From contig JAVKOQ010000327.1 of the NCBI GenBank assembly GCA_031835245.1, positions 1-57,916 on the forward strand: a DNA stretch of 57,916 bases, written 5' to 3'. Position numbers and translations under genes: made by a program. Numbering within the stretch: the first letter of the stretch is position 1; the number at the start of each line of letters is the position of its first letter. The notes under the pieces were generated by a model that saw only the letters and a list, made by a program, of their open reading frames with translations, searched no databases and was not told the DNA's origin. The stretch is from Balamuthia mandrillaris (taxonomy: Eukaryota; Discosea; Longamoebia; Balamuthiidae). Of this stretch, positions 18,823 to 30,050 are shown one piece after another.

Positions 18823-19279
18823 GCTCAAGAATAATTTCTGTGGGTTACCCCTTCAAAACAAAATTCTTTTGGAACCTCAAAGATGCGGGGTTAATCAACA
18901 GCACGCACCCCTTCGATTCGTTTCCTTTGGGCTGGTGGTGCTCAACTAACCTACTCGTCAGCAAAGACTTACTTCAACCCCAAAAGAAAAAGAAAAAGAC
19001 CAAAAAAATTTCGAGTAGTGAAAAAAAAAACAAAGTCCGCTTTCTTATTTATTTTTTTCCCATTTCATGTCACTTAAAAAAACAAGGTTCCGCACCCCCG
19101 CCTTTTTTTTTTCCCGCTTCTTCCAAGTGCGCAGGACCACCAGCGCTTGCGCCCCATTCTTCTGGCGCTTCTTTTTTTTTGGTGTTTTGTCGACACCTTG
19201 TTTTCCCAACAGAAACCCATGCGTCGAAAATATCAGGACGACACGATAATCCACATCACCTCCACGGCAAGAGGGAGCG
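18823..19279. other. Intergenic region between INO80 start and RHS/CRN-like fragment
   Basis: This stretch holds the INO80 promoter and 5' UTR on the minus strand. It contains A and T homopolymer runs (about 19021-19030, 19073-19083, 19103-19113, 19172-19181). No P-loop or other NTPase motif is visible in any plus-strand frame, which matters because the downstream RHS/CRN-like gene lacks its N-terminal half. Confidence 0.55.
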
Positions 19280-20895
19280 GTGATCCCCTACGCAGCACTC
19301 CACTCCTATGACAAACGTACCGAGTCAGCGGACGGCACACGCTATGTGGAGAAACGGTGTGCGACGCAGCAGGTGCCCACTGCTTTTTGCTACTTTGTGA
19401 GGAGGAGGAGGAGGAGGAGGAGGAGGAGGAGGAGGAGGAGGAGGAGGAGGAGGAGGAGGAGGAGGAGGAGCCTTGGCCAGCCCTTTCTGGAAGGCCTCCT
19501 TTGCTGTGTATTCAACAGGCGTTTTTTGTTTCCACCCCCACCACCTTCGTGAGAGTTGTGAAGTGAGAAATGACACAGACGCATGGTATCTGTTTGATCC
19601 ATGCGGCGACATTCCCAGAGAGCCAAAGGAAATGGCACCTTGCACGGTCGTCGCGGCTTCTCCCAATCCACAACACTACAAGCAGTTCTACAAACGTACA
19701 AGAAACAAATACTACACTCCCTGCTGGTCTTGGGAGGAGTTGAAAATGCATGTGCCTCATGCTGCCCAAACGGTGGCCCCAGGTAAACCGTGTTTTTGTT
19801 TGTGCTGTTTTGCTTTGGCAGTGTGTGCTGATGTGGTTTTACTGGGGACAGGTCTTACCATGGATGAGGCGTATGACCACTTCAAGCTTTTCGGTGGCAT
19901 TCCTCGTTACGTCTATCAAACGAGCGAACAAGCCAAGAGAACGAAAGAGGAACTGGATGGCAAGATTAAACAGCTGGACATGCGTGCCCTCTCCGTGATC
20001 CTAAATGACCTGGAGATGATAAGATACTATCAAGACCGGCTTTCACACCAAGTGCTGCAGTACGAAGTGGACCCCGAAACTTTCGAATCGAAGGGCATTC
20101 GTTGTGCATCGGACTACGTGAGAGACGCAATTTATGACCAGAAATTGAAGAACAACCGGTCAGAACTCGGGCGAGCCATCCATGAGTTGCGAGGGGCTTT
20201 GGCGGGAGACATTTTGGAGCGCTATGCCACCTCCCGCCTTGCATCGGGAGGGTGCTTCCGAATTTATCCTTTGCATCCTGATGATGGAAAGGCGGCTTGG
20301 CTGAGGATGCCTGCACGATCGAAAACCTCCTACGTTGCTTCGCTGAGCGAGATGAAAAAATGGGAGGAAGTCGGCGGTGAGGAGATCTTGAAGTGTGCAC
20401 CAAATTTTCCGGTCATCGATGCTCTTTCCGAGGAAGGGGCTTTCAACTACACGGTGGCCAAACGCCATGGCATCAAGCCACAGCCCTGCAAGGAGCTTTT
20501 GACCAAGCTAGGAGTGAGCCAAGACAGGCCTTTGAAGTTGTATTGGGTTTTGGGAGATGGCGAGGGCCAGGAGTATCCCAAACAACAATTCAAAAACCAA
20601 CCAAAGAACACCCAACACTCTCAGCAGAAGGTTTGTAACACTCGTTGACTTGTGGTGGCAATGCCAGACGGTTGTGCTAACTAACGCATCGTTGTTTTGC
20701 GCGTTTTCCTAGGGGGGTGGTGCTGAGGACAACGATGTCATTGAAGGGCGGCTTCGTCAGTTTGCTTTGGAGCTTCCCACACTTCCCTATGAAGGCATGG
20801 ACAAGTCTCAGCTTCAAGAATTGTGCGTGAAAAAGGGACTGGCCAGGAGTGGAACCAAAAGCGAACTCATATCTCGTTTGGCGGGAAAGGAGTGA
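19280..20895 (+). CDS. RHS/Crinkler-like protein, C-terminal part, with C-terminal SAP motif (partial)
   Basis: The recognisable part starts near 19560 with WYLFDPCGDIPREPKE, then TVVAASPNPQHYKQF, YYTPCWSWEELKMHVP and, after a 69-nt intron (19783-19851), LTMDEAYDHFKLFGGIPRYV. These blocks match the region after the Walker motifs in retrotransposon hot spot (RHS) proteins of trypanosomes and the related Crinkler (CRN) proteins; FGGIPRYV is the hallmark. The rest of the body is unassigned. After a second intron (20631-20712), the C-terminus DKSQLQELCVKKGLARSGTK is a SAP-type DNA-binding motif. The P-loop half is not visible upstream, so the copy looks 5'-truncated. A GGA repeat sits at its left end. 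The exact start is unknown. Family assignment is good; function is unknown. Confidence 0.7.
19398..19471. repeat. (GGA)n trinucleotide repeat
   Basis: About 24 uninterrupted GGA units occur on the plus strand at the left edge of the RHS/CRN-like fragment. Depending on frame it reads as poly-Glu, poly-Arg or poly-Gly on the plus strand and poly-Pro or poly-Leu on the minus strand. None of these is taken as a gene. Confidence 0.95.
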
Positions 20896-21289
20896 GCACC
20901 TCTGGCAAAAAACAACGACAAAAAGAGGGGAGCTAGCAGGGAAGGCAAGAAGCACGATGATGTTCACTTGGTTGTAAATAACAAGTTATTATTTGTCGGT
21001 TGGTAACTTGCCAGCCTCTTCTCTTGTCCTGAACCCGGATCTCTGCGCTTTGTTGGGACCTGCACGAGAATAAAGAACACACAACTACTAGTACCCTGCT
21101 GAAAGTGGTTGCTGCGCCATGAGCATGTAGCGCAATGGCTTAGAAACAAACAAAGAAACGGAGAGAAAATTAAAAACAAAAAGAAACCGGAAAGAAGAAG
21201 GCGTTACTCTCGCGCTCCTTTTTTTTCAAAAAAAAAAAAAACTTTTCTGTTTGTGCGTTGGAGGAGTTGTTCATGTATCACCACCTATC
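20896..21289. other. Intergenic region between RHS/CRN-like gene and coiled-coil gene
   Basis: Both neighbours are on the plus strand, so this stretch contains a 3' end and a promoter. There is an A-run (about 21228-21241) close upstream of the coiled-coil start codon. I see no supported gene or RNA. Confidence 0.5.
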
Positions 21290-23715
21290 ATGTCGGAACA
21301 GCAAAGCCATGCCCCAGGGGATGAGAACGACAGCAAAGGCCTGGGCTCTTCAAGCATGGCCGAGGCAAGAGCGGCTACGTGGAACAGAAGCGCCTTCCGC
21401 AACATACACTCTCCTCAACGCATGTTCCTGTCCGACCCAAGTTTGAGCACTTTGAAAGACGACGGCATCCTCTTCCCCCTTCCCCTTCTACCCTTCTTCT
21501 GCTGAATGATGGTAACAACTTCAACAACGCTGGTGGTGAAGATGATGAGAGTATAGATGCTGATCTGGTGAAGATAGATAAGCAGGAGAGGCATGACCGT
21601 AGTAACGTTAAACAACGAGAGATAGAGGGAATGGGAGCAGTGGGACCTAAACCATCGACTACTTTTGCAGCAAAAAAGGACGAGGTGCAACAGTTACGCG
21701 AAATGGTTACCGATGACCTGTTTGCCAAGTTGGGTCAGCACAGCATGCCTGCTGCTTTATCTCCTTCGTCATCTTCTCCTACTTCTTTTGTGGATAGAAT
21801 AGCTGCTCGCACGAGACGACCCAAAAAGAACAAAAAGCTTTTGGACCAAAACAAAGAAACGGTTATCGTGAGATCTTCCTCAGCGCCAGGCGAAACGAGT
21901 GCTGAAGACGTGGCGTGGATGTTTGCTCGACAACGGAAGAAGAACAAACAAAAGCAACAAGAACACATGAAACGTGATGAAGAACAAGATGAGAGGAGAA
22001 CATGGCTGAAAGAAACAGAGAAACAGCGAATCGACGACCGAAGCAATATAGCATTTGTAGATAGTTTTAAGAGAGTGATAGAGGAGATAGTGGAAGAGCA
22101 ACAACAACTGGAGCTACAACTAATGGCTTTAGGCCAAGTCCTGAGCGAACTGGAAGCATCGAAACAACAACAGTGTATTTCCGTTGGTTGCTGTTTTACG
22201 GAGGAACAGCGCGCAGAGTACGTGATGTTAAGCAGAAAGAGAAAGCAAAGGTATCTCCACCTGAAGAGCAAGTACCATAAGGAACAGAAACTTCGACGTG
22301 AAGCGGAAAAAGACCTACGAGAAGCTACCTACGCTCGACGTCAAACGGAAGCCGAGTTGATGGGCATCAAACAGTGGTTACGTGGACAACCTAGTTTCGA
22401 CCGTCTGCCAGCTTTTCTCGACGTTCCTTTCCAGGCTTCGCTCGTGACAGGCTCTATTGGAGGTGATGACGGTAACCTCGACTCGAGTGACAGCGAGGAT
22501 GAGCCATTGTGGGACGTGGACAAAGACGAAGAATACATCATGGAAGCACATCATTGTGTGTGCGCTAACGACGAAGCAAGCAAAGACGGGAGGATTATGA
22601 CAACGAAGAAAGAAAAGGATAAAGAAGTTGATGGTGGTGACAAAGAGGAAGAGGACGATGTTTATGTCACAGAATTCAAAGAGGAAGACGAGATAATGGT
22701 AGAAGAGGAGTTAGAGGGAGATACGCCTAGAGTGTTTTCATTGGGCTCTCCTCCACCCAGCCTGTTAGGCAACATCAGCAGCTCCTTGGCTAAACTCAGC
22801 AGCAGCAACCTGTGGACTGAAGAACTGAGCGCTTTGCTTCGAAAACCCAACAAAAAGACATATGATGAGGAAGGGAAAGCGAGTGATGAGAATGGCAGTG
22901 ATGGTGGGGACGAAGTTCGGTCGCTAACAGTTTCTTCAACCTCTTCATCTTTCTCACCAACTGCTCTTAGCCACTTAGTATCGGATTCTTTACCTCACCA
23001 ACAACATTTTACCAAGATGCAAAGACGATGGCACACGTTTCATCCAAGTTGCAGGGGTTCTCGTTGCACACCTTCACTCATAATGACCGCCATCAACAAC
23101 AAGCTAAAAAGAAAAATCCTACAATATTGGAGGATAACGATAAAGTTGCAACAAACAACGAGCTCCTGTATTTAGAAGAAAAAAGGGCTCATGAGCAGTC
23201 TAAGCGAACATTAGAGCAGAGAATTGCCGAGCTGGAGAAACAGTTAGAAACAAAAAAAAACAATAAAGTGGGATCGAAGGCAACACAAAAGAAGGTCATC
23301 GGCTTTCCATCAAGCCGTTCCTCTTATCTTTGCCGCAGAGCCTCCTCTCGATCAATTAGACGATGAAGAAGAGGGAGATGCTCTAGAGAGCATCGCAGAT
23401 CAGCTCGTCAAAGCGCAAAAGCTCATCCTCTCCGCCACTCACCAGGTCAACGACTTGTCCAACCAAAAGCCAAGTCAATACCCAGCTAGAAGACAACAAC
23501 AACAACGAGAAGCAACAACCGATAGAAGAAGAGCAAGAGAGCACCGCTATCGGCGCACAATGCCTCCACCTGGGATCATCGGCAGCACAGCAGGTGCCAG
23601 TTGGAGGAGGCAGAAGAGAGGAACGGGGAGAAACAGGCTGAACGTACGAGAAGGAGATTTACCGCACGCAGCTTGCGGCGTGCAACTATGCGGCGATGGA
23701 CAATGCACCCTGCTG
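21290..23715 (+). CDS. Coiled-coil protein, function unknown
   Basis: I do not recognise a family. The start ATG at 21290 gives MSEQQSHAPGDEND. Frame continuity supports six exons: 21290-21438, 21542-22914, about 22975-23294, 23341-23445, 23486-23593 and 23672-23715 (TGA, ending DNAPC). The second exon contains a long basic/acidic coiled coil (KRVIEEIVEEQQQLELQLMA, LHLKSKYHKEQKLRREAEKD), followed by an acidic region (DSSDSEDEPLWDVDKDEEYI). The third exon ends with another heptad-rich stretch (LEQRIAELEKQLETK). Introns are only 40-103 nt. Long open frames run through several introns, so a naive single-frame reading gives wrong ends. The gene is convergent with another coiled-coil gene. A cytoskeletal or scaffold role would be a guess. 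Confidence 0.7.
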
Positions 23716-24042
23716 AGTTTCAACGTTCCTCTTCAGCACCAAAGACAACAATGTACAAAGAACAAGAGGCGAATAAAGAAGAAAGTGTCTAGCAAAAGGA
23801 GATAGGAGGAGGAGCTTTGTTCAAACTTGTAGTTATGTACACCATTTGTAGACAACAACACAATATATCACTATCCATTCAGCACCCACATCAGCGTATC
23901 AAAGCTCATGTGAGGCAGCCAATCCACTCTCTCTTTGTCTTTTTCTTTTTCTCTTTCTTTCTTAGCCTCGTTCTCTTTCTCTTCTTCTTCGGTCTGTGTC
24001 CCAACCGACACCATACATACACGCTTCCTCCAATGTTCTACT

Positions 24043-27000
24043 TCATCGTCGTAGTCCTCCTTTCTCTTGTCTTGCATGCCTATTTCTTTTCTTTTCCTTT
24101 TCCTTTTCCTTCTTATCGTGTTTCTCCTCCTTCACTTCTTCGTTTTGTATCCGTGCTTCTTGTTCCGCTTGGATAGCTTTGATGAGTTGCTTCAGCTCTT
24201 CGATGATCTTTTCTTTTTCTTCCAGCCGCTCATGTAGACCTTTCATCTTCATCTCACTTTCTTCCAACTCCGCCATCAGCGTTTGTTCCAACTCTTGTTT
24301 GAACTTTTCGCTTTCCTGGAGCGACTTGAGAGCAGCATCATAAAGTCCTTTCAGCCGTTCATTTTCCTTTGCGATCAATTTCGCGTTCTCTAATTCCAAC
24401 TTGAGCTTCTCTACCTCTTCTTGTGCTCTCTTTCGTTCCTCATCCATGATGCCCAGCACCTCTGATTCCATGTTCTTCAACGTTTGTTTACTGAACGATC
24501 TAGTCTTGGTTCTCCTTCTCCTTCCGCCGTTTTGGTTGCTCGTCTTGTTGTTGCCACGTTCGTCATCCTCCGCGTTGTTGTGGTTGGAAGAAGAAGAGAT
24601 GGAACGTGCACGAGCTAATGTTGGCGAAGAGTCTGACGCGAGGTCGTTCTTCGCTCCTCCAGCCAAAGAGTCTCTTCGTTCGTTTTTGTTAGAGAGAGAA
24701 GAAGCGCCACCACTCATGTGTTTCACCCAAAGTTGAACGGTGGACAGGTCAACTCCATTTTCGTCGTTTGTTGGATGATTGCCATCAGTAATAGCTGAGA
24801 AAGCGTTGTTGGAGCTGTTGCTGTTGTAGTCATCGAAAGGGAACTGAATGGCATCGGATGAGTCATCTTTCCGAGCAAAAGACATAGTGTCAGTGGATTG
24901 GTTCTTCTTCGAAACCATTTGCCACTCTCCGCTCTTGTCTGTTGCTGATGATGAAATTGAAGCCTCGCTCCTACTGTTGTTCTTGCCTCCCATCACAAAT
25001 AGGCCGAACAACAACAGGGTACTTAAGGAGGAGCTCTTTCGTTTGTCATTCCCCGAGGTCTTTTGGATGCTAGATTGAGGCTCATCTTCGAATTCACCCT
25101 GCGCCGCTGCTGCAACCATTTGTCCGTTTTCAATGGCTTGGAAATGTTGGCTTCTCTCTTTTTGCAATTCCTGTTCGCGCTTGTAGAGAAAGTCGGAAAC
25201 GCAGCGTTCGATCTGATTATGAAGTCCTCTTTTGAGTTCCTCCTCTGCCAATGTCTCTATGACCTTCTTCTCTAACTCCTCCGCAAATACAAATAGCTTC
25301 GACACGTTCTTGCTCGCTGGTCCTCCACGAGGGGTGCCATTAGCTTGGATGGCTCGTTGCACATGGCGTTGTTGTTGCGGAGACATGGGTAAGCCCTCCC
25401 AACTGGCGCTTAAAGAAGACGCAGAGTCATCCTCGTTGATGTAATCCTCTTCTTGCGGCATGTCTTCAATGTCGCTGCCAGTGGAAGTAGGATGAAGTTT
25501 CACCTCCTCTGATACAAAGTTGGGACCAGACATGGCTATAGACAAAGAACGGTGAGAGGGAGAAGAAGAGCGCGGAGAGAGAACTGGCGAAAGAAGAGAT
25601 GGAGAGATAGAGCTTCGTGAGCCGGAAAGAGGAGAAAGAAGTTGGGTGTGAAGGGGTGTGGGGCTGAGAAACTGAGCTTCATCAATGGTTCGTTGAAGCT
25701 TGGAAATGTTTTCCTTGGCTTCTTGCAGTAACAGCTGATTTTCTTTGTTTTGTTCTTTCCATCTCTTCTCTGATTGGAGCGATTGATTCATCATCTCCTT
25801 CATCCTTTCATTTTCTTCGCTATAAAACACGACCTCTTTGGTCAAACTGTCGTTTTGTCGCATCATCTCTTGTAACCTGTCCTTCATCTCTCGCAGCTTC
25901 ATGTCTTTGGCATCGATTTCTTTAATTATCTCCACCTGTCGTTGCTTCAAGTCCTCCGTGGCACCAGTTCGTCCTTTCTCCTCTGTAGCCGCTTTGGGAG
26001 ATTGCTTCTCCTCGATTTCATTTTCGCTCTCCGAGTCCATCAGCATGTTATTGATGATGCTCGTCCCATCCGCTGCTTGTTTCTTCTTTTGTTGTTGTAG
26101 TTCTTGTTCCTTCAACAACTTCTGAAGAACGGTCACCTCCTTCTTCAATCGTCTGTTCTTATCCTTCAGCTCGCTCAGAAGGGATTTGTACCGCACTATC
26201 TCTGATTCAAGATGTTCCATCTCCCTCGTCAGCCTCTGCACCTTTTCCTTGTGCTTGGCCATCGTTTTGCTCTCTACCTCTATTTCCTGCTTGTCTCCCT
26301 CCAACTCTTCTATATAGTCCCATAGCTTCACTTCCAGCTGTTCTGTCAGGTTGACTTTGGACTGCAGCAGCCGCTGGTTCACATCCAGTTCTATTTCAAG
26401 CTCCTCGATCCGGTTCTGGTACTGCTGTTTGAGCTGAGTCAACTCGTCGATAGTTTGCTGTTGGAACTTGACCCGTTGCTCCCATTGCTTTAGCACCAGG
26501 TTGTCATTGAGCATGGAGTCCTTCTCCTCTATCAATGCTTGGTTCTTTTCCACTAGCATTTTGCCTATCTTTATAGCCGTCTCAAAGTCGCGTTCCCTTT
26601 CCTGAAAGTACTTGTACAACATCTCCAGGTCGTTCAAGATGAAGAGCGAGTCAAAAGAGGGCTCGGCGTTCTTGTCCTCTCCTTCTTTTTTTCTCCTATT
26701 GTTATGGCTAGCGAAATAGCCCAGCTCTTTGCAGTCGTTTGTGTTGTCACCGGAGCCCTGGTCTTCTTTGTCCCCTCCTTCTCCTTCTTCGGCCGCTTGT
26801 TCTCCTTCTGGTTTTTGCGTCATTGGTCTTATAACGTGAGGATTGCTATTTCCTGGATCCGAGCAAAAACAAAAAAAAATATGAGATAAATAAAAGACAA
26901 AGGAGAAAGGCGGAGAGAATTTGAAAGGGGCTACGAACGAAGCTTCTCTATGACTTCTTCAAATAACTGCAAGTAATTGACGTCATCGTCTTCATCCTCG

Positions 27001-27587
27001 TCTTCCTCGTCTTCCTCGTCATCATATTCGTCGTCATCGTCCAACAACAGGTCGTCCTCCGCACTCAGTCTTTCCACGTCGACTACTCCTTCCTCCTCAT
27101 CCTGCTCCCCTTTTGGGCCAGAAGCCCCAAATACAGATAACATGCTCTTGTTCACCCCTGCTGTTTTTTTTTTCTCTCTCTCTTTACAGTTGATGCATCA
27201 AAGACAAGTACAAAGGCCAAACCCTTCTACTTTTTTTTTGTTTGCTTGTTTTAAAACAACCACAAACAATAATACAAAGCACAAGGCTCTCGAATCAAGG
27301 GAGAGGGTAAAGAAAGGGGCAGGCCGACTGCTCCCCTTTCTTTTGTTTTCTCGTTCTTTTCGGAAATTGTTTCGATTTTCTTTCAAAAATATTTGGTAGG
27401 TTGTCGACAGATACTCCAGAATTTCCCGGCTGGGATCAAGACCCCTCTTGCTAGATCGATCCGATGATTTCTTCGAATATGTGGAATGGCTCCTCATATT
27501 GCTTTGCCCGAAATTTCGAGGAAGAAAGTTTACAGTGGCCGGTTTGCCCGGTGGTGGTGGTTCTTCTTCGTTGATCCCCGCCGCCAT
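24043..27587 (-). CDS. Long coiled-coil protein with a CC1-box-like segment (candidate dynein adaptor)
   Basis: Three exons join in phase: 27587-27329 (MAAGINEEEPPPPGK), 27157-26939 (acidic, DEEDEEDEDEDDD) and 26852-24043, giving about 1090 residues. Soon after the third exon begins, LEMLYKYFQERERDFETAIK and IGKMLVEKNQALIEEKD resemble the N-terminal coiled coil of BICD/BICDR, HAP1 and TRAK proteins. In those families an AAxxG (CC1) box in a similar KERDLELAARIG context contacts dynein light intermediate chain. Strong heptads continue (LTREMEHLESEIVRYKSLLS), then a Ser/Asp-rich centre with a single hydrophobic patch (LLLFGLFVMGG) and a C-terminal coiled coil. The stop is TGA at 24043. A further open minus-strand frame at 24077-23871 (contains GTQTEEEE) looks coding but I cannot splice it on. 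The adaptor role is inference. Confidence 0.75.
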
Positions 27588-27632
27588 CAGACCTGGCTTG
27601 TTTTTTTTTTTTTTTCCTTGTGAAGAAGGAAG
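27588..27632. promoter_or_regulatory. Ultra-compact bidirectional promoter, 45 bp between start codons
   Basis: The ATG of the minus-strand coiled-coil gene (27587) and the ATG of the plus-strand membrane protein (27633) are separated by 45 bp, including a T15 tract (about 27601-27615). Transcription start sites must lie within this gap or inside the opposing gene's 5' region. Confidence 0.65.
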
Positions 27633-28373
27633 ATGAGTGCCGGTAGGTTGCGAGAACATTGGAGAAAAGCGTCCTTGGTGAAGGACTCTCTGGTCGATAC
27701 ATTCACACGCCACAAAACCTTTTTTACCGTTAGCGGAACCGTTCTGTCATGCTTGGCAGGTACCTTTGTTTTTTCCCCATGCCCTCCTTGCAGGTTCTTG
27801 TTTTGATGGTTTGTATCACTGTTATCACGTAAGCTTGGTTCAGCTATGCCGCCCGTGTGAGACACCAAGCCGTGCTGGAACGGCACTTGCACGAGCTAAA
27901 CGAAAAGCTAAAGAAGAACAACATTCAAGAACCTTTGCCGCCAAAGCTTCCTCCCTCCAAACTTTATCAAATGGGCAGTGTATCCTTTTTTTCTTTCTTC
28001 GTCTCATTTTTTTTGATGTTCCTCCATCGTTTTTTGCTGGTATGTTTGCTTGACTTGCTGATGCTAGACGTTGGTGTGGACTGGAGTAACTTTCGGTTTT
28101 GGATACTTCCTCGGCAGAATACACTCCTCTGGGGTTGGCGCTCGCACAATGGCGCTTTGGTCCCGCCTCAAAAGCAAAACCACTCCGCATGACAAACACG
28201 CGTTACCCTCCTCTTCCTCCAGCAGTTTCACCACGTCGGCCAGCTTACGGCCGGCTCCTCCCTCTTCCGCTCCTCGCCCTGTAACTACACCTTCCACTTC
28301 CACTTCCCACACCACTCCATCGACACCCTCCTCTTCTCCTTCTGCGACTGCTCAACCCCCTGCCATCAAGTAG
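27633..28373 (+). CDS. Small membrane protein with two predicted transmembrane segments, function unknown
   Basis: The start ATG at 27633 gives MSAGRLREHWRKASLVKD. A first hydrophobic segment (TFFTVSGTVLSCLAG) ends at a GTACCT donor (27760). The next clear exon starts near 27844 with YAARVRHQAVLERHLHELNE (amphipathic) and ends with PPKLPPSKLYQMGS at a GTATCC donor. The third exon starts near 28071 with a second membrane segment (LVWTGVTFGFGYFLGRI) and a Ser/Thr/Pro-rich tail, stopping with TAG at 28371. The junction between exons 1 and 2 is not resolved: a direct splice breaks the frame, so a micro-exon or a very short intron may lie within 27794-27843. No family is recognised. The hairpin-like topology suggests an organelle membrane protein, but that is a guess. 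Confidence 0.6.
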
Positions 28374-28793
28374 AGAACAACCAAGTCTTGCCCGCTGAGA
28401 GAGAAAGAACGAAGAAAAAGGAACTGCGCTGGTGCACTTGCTGCGTTTCCACAGAGTTTTCCCTTTACACGTTTTTTTTTAAGTTTTCAATTTTTTTTGC
28501 GAGAAAGAGGAAATCATTCGGAAAGAAGAAAAAGCACAATACACATCAACCAAAGCTCCTACAAAAATAAAGTGTGGCCCCACCGTACCACTCCTCCGCA
28601 CAACACCCGTCACTACTGCTACCCCCCATGTTTAAAACAGCTTTCTTGGATCTCTCCCCAAGGATGAGGCAATAATGAACCCCTTCCTTTCACGTTATTC
28701 CGTTTCGTTTCCTTTGTGTTTTATTTTAGCTGCAGAAGAGAGGAAGGTGTTATCAGTACGAGGAGGAAGAGAAGAGCGAGGAGGGAGAGAAGC
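28374..28793. other. Convergent 3' regions
   Basis: This is the tail-to-tail interval between the plus-strand membrane protein and the minus-strand PP1 gene. It contains T runs (28472-28497) and AATAAA-like sequence near 28564, a candidate polyadenylation signal for the plus-strand gene. No gene is seen. Confidence 0.5.
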
Positions 28794-30050
28794 TTACTTC
28801 TTGTTGTCTGCAGGCTTTAGAATCTGCGTATAACAGAAAAAAGTTGGGTGAGTGGAAAAAATCAACATGTGTGAGTGGACAGAAGTACAAACCTGGAATG
28901 AACACATCAGAGTTTCATCCACGCTCATCATCGCTCCGGCGTTATCGAACTCTCCACAGTAGTTAGGGGCAGAGAAAAGGGTGACCAGCTGACGCTTCGC
29001 AAAGAACTCGTAACCGTCTTCCACCACCTGATGTGCCCTACAGATTAAGTCCAAGTCGTGCCTCTTCAAGAAGTTGGTTACAACGTCGGCACCAAACGTA
29101 TAAGACACTCCGCGGTCATTCTCTCCATAGCCTTGGATTTGCTTGTCGGGATCGCTCCACAACAAATCGCACAGCAACCCTGTTAGTTTTTTTTTTGTGC
29201 TTAGTGAGTAACACACAAAGGAAAAGAAAGAAGAGGAGAGAGACCTTGATCAGGAACATCCGTTGGTCGTACGATCCTACGAATTTGTTCCATGGTTATC
29301 AAATCCGGTGACAAGCCACCGTGCATGCAAAATATTTTCTCATCAATGATGGCAGCAATAGGGAGACAATTGAAGCATTCCGTGAAGGTCTTCCAAAGCT
29401 TTACGTTGTATCTTCGTTTACCTGCCGATCGCACAAAAAATAAGAATGCTGAGAAGAGAGAAAGAGACTAGGGAAAGAGATGCTCACATTCATCGTAGAA
29501 GCCATAGATTCGGTTGATGGAAGCGCACTCATGGTTTCCTCTCAAGATGAAGAAGTTTTCGGGGTATTTGATTTTGTAGGCAAGAAGAAGACAGATAGTT
29601 TCGAGGCTTTGCTTTCCACGATCGACGTAGTCGCCCAAAAAGAGGTAGTTGGCATCTGGTGGAAAGCCGCCGTACTCGAACAGCCTCAGCAAGTCATAGT
29701 ACTGTCCATGGACATCCCCTGCAAAAATAATTTCAATCAATCAGGCGGAAAGGAAATAAAAAAAGTGTACTGCCCAGAAATATTGGCGGCGAGGGGGAAA
29801 AGAGTAGGAAAAAGAGGCAGAGGAGAAAAAAGTGACTATGAAGAGAAAGTGGTGGCGGCGAGTACGTACCACAAATTTTGATGGGAGCTTCCAACTCCAA
29901 CAGAATAGGTTGACTGATGAAAATCTCCCGCGCCTTCATGCAAAGGCTTCGGATTTCCTGTGTCGTGAGTTGCACCTGCCTTCCTGGGCGACTTCCCCTC
30001 ACCTCCAACAACCTCTCAATAATGCTATCTACATCCAAGTCGTCCGTCAT
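28794..30050 (-). CDS. Serine/threonine protein phosphatase PP1 catalytic subunit
   Basis: This is a metal-dependent PPP-family phosphatase. Five exons join in phase: 30050-29870, 29718-29489, 29421-29245, 29178-28893 and 28824-28794 (TAA). All catalytic signatures are present: GDVHGQ, GDYVDRG, LRGNHE, and the C-terminal [20 protein letters not shown]. RVxF-binding and microcystin-loop regions look intact. The start [21 protein letters not shown] and the length of about 310 residues are typical of PP1 alpha/Glc7 rather than PP2A or PP4. The short ILKPADNKK tail matches PP1. It dephosphorylates many substrates through regulatory subunits in nucleus and cytoplasm. Confidence 0.98.

Noticed and set aside
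19325-19701. Poly-Pro or poly-Leu proteins on the minus strand
   Set aside because: They are reverse readings of the GGA repeat and overlap the RHS/CRN-like coding frame.
21735-22271. Minus-strand Ser/Cys-rich frames opposite the coiled-coil gene
   Set aside because: They are the antisense of Glu/Lys/Arg-rich codons with no domain, and the plus strand has consistent exons.
21379-23366. Apparent frameshifts in the plus-strand coiled-coil gene suggesting a decayed gene
   Set aside because: All frame changes can be explained by short GT-AG introns (21439-21541, about 22915-22974, 23295-23340, 23446-23485, 23594-23671), so no decay needs to be assumed.
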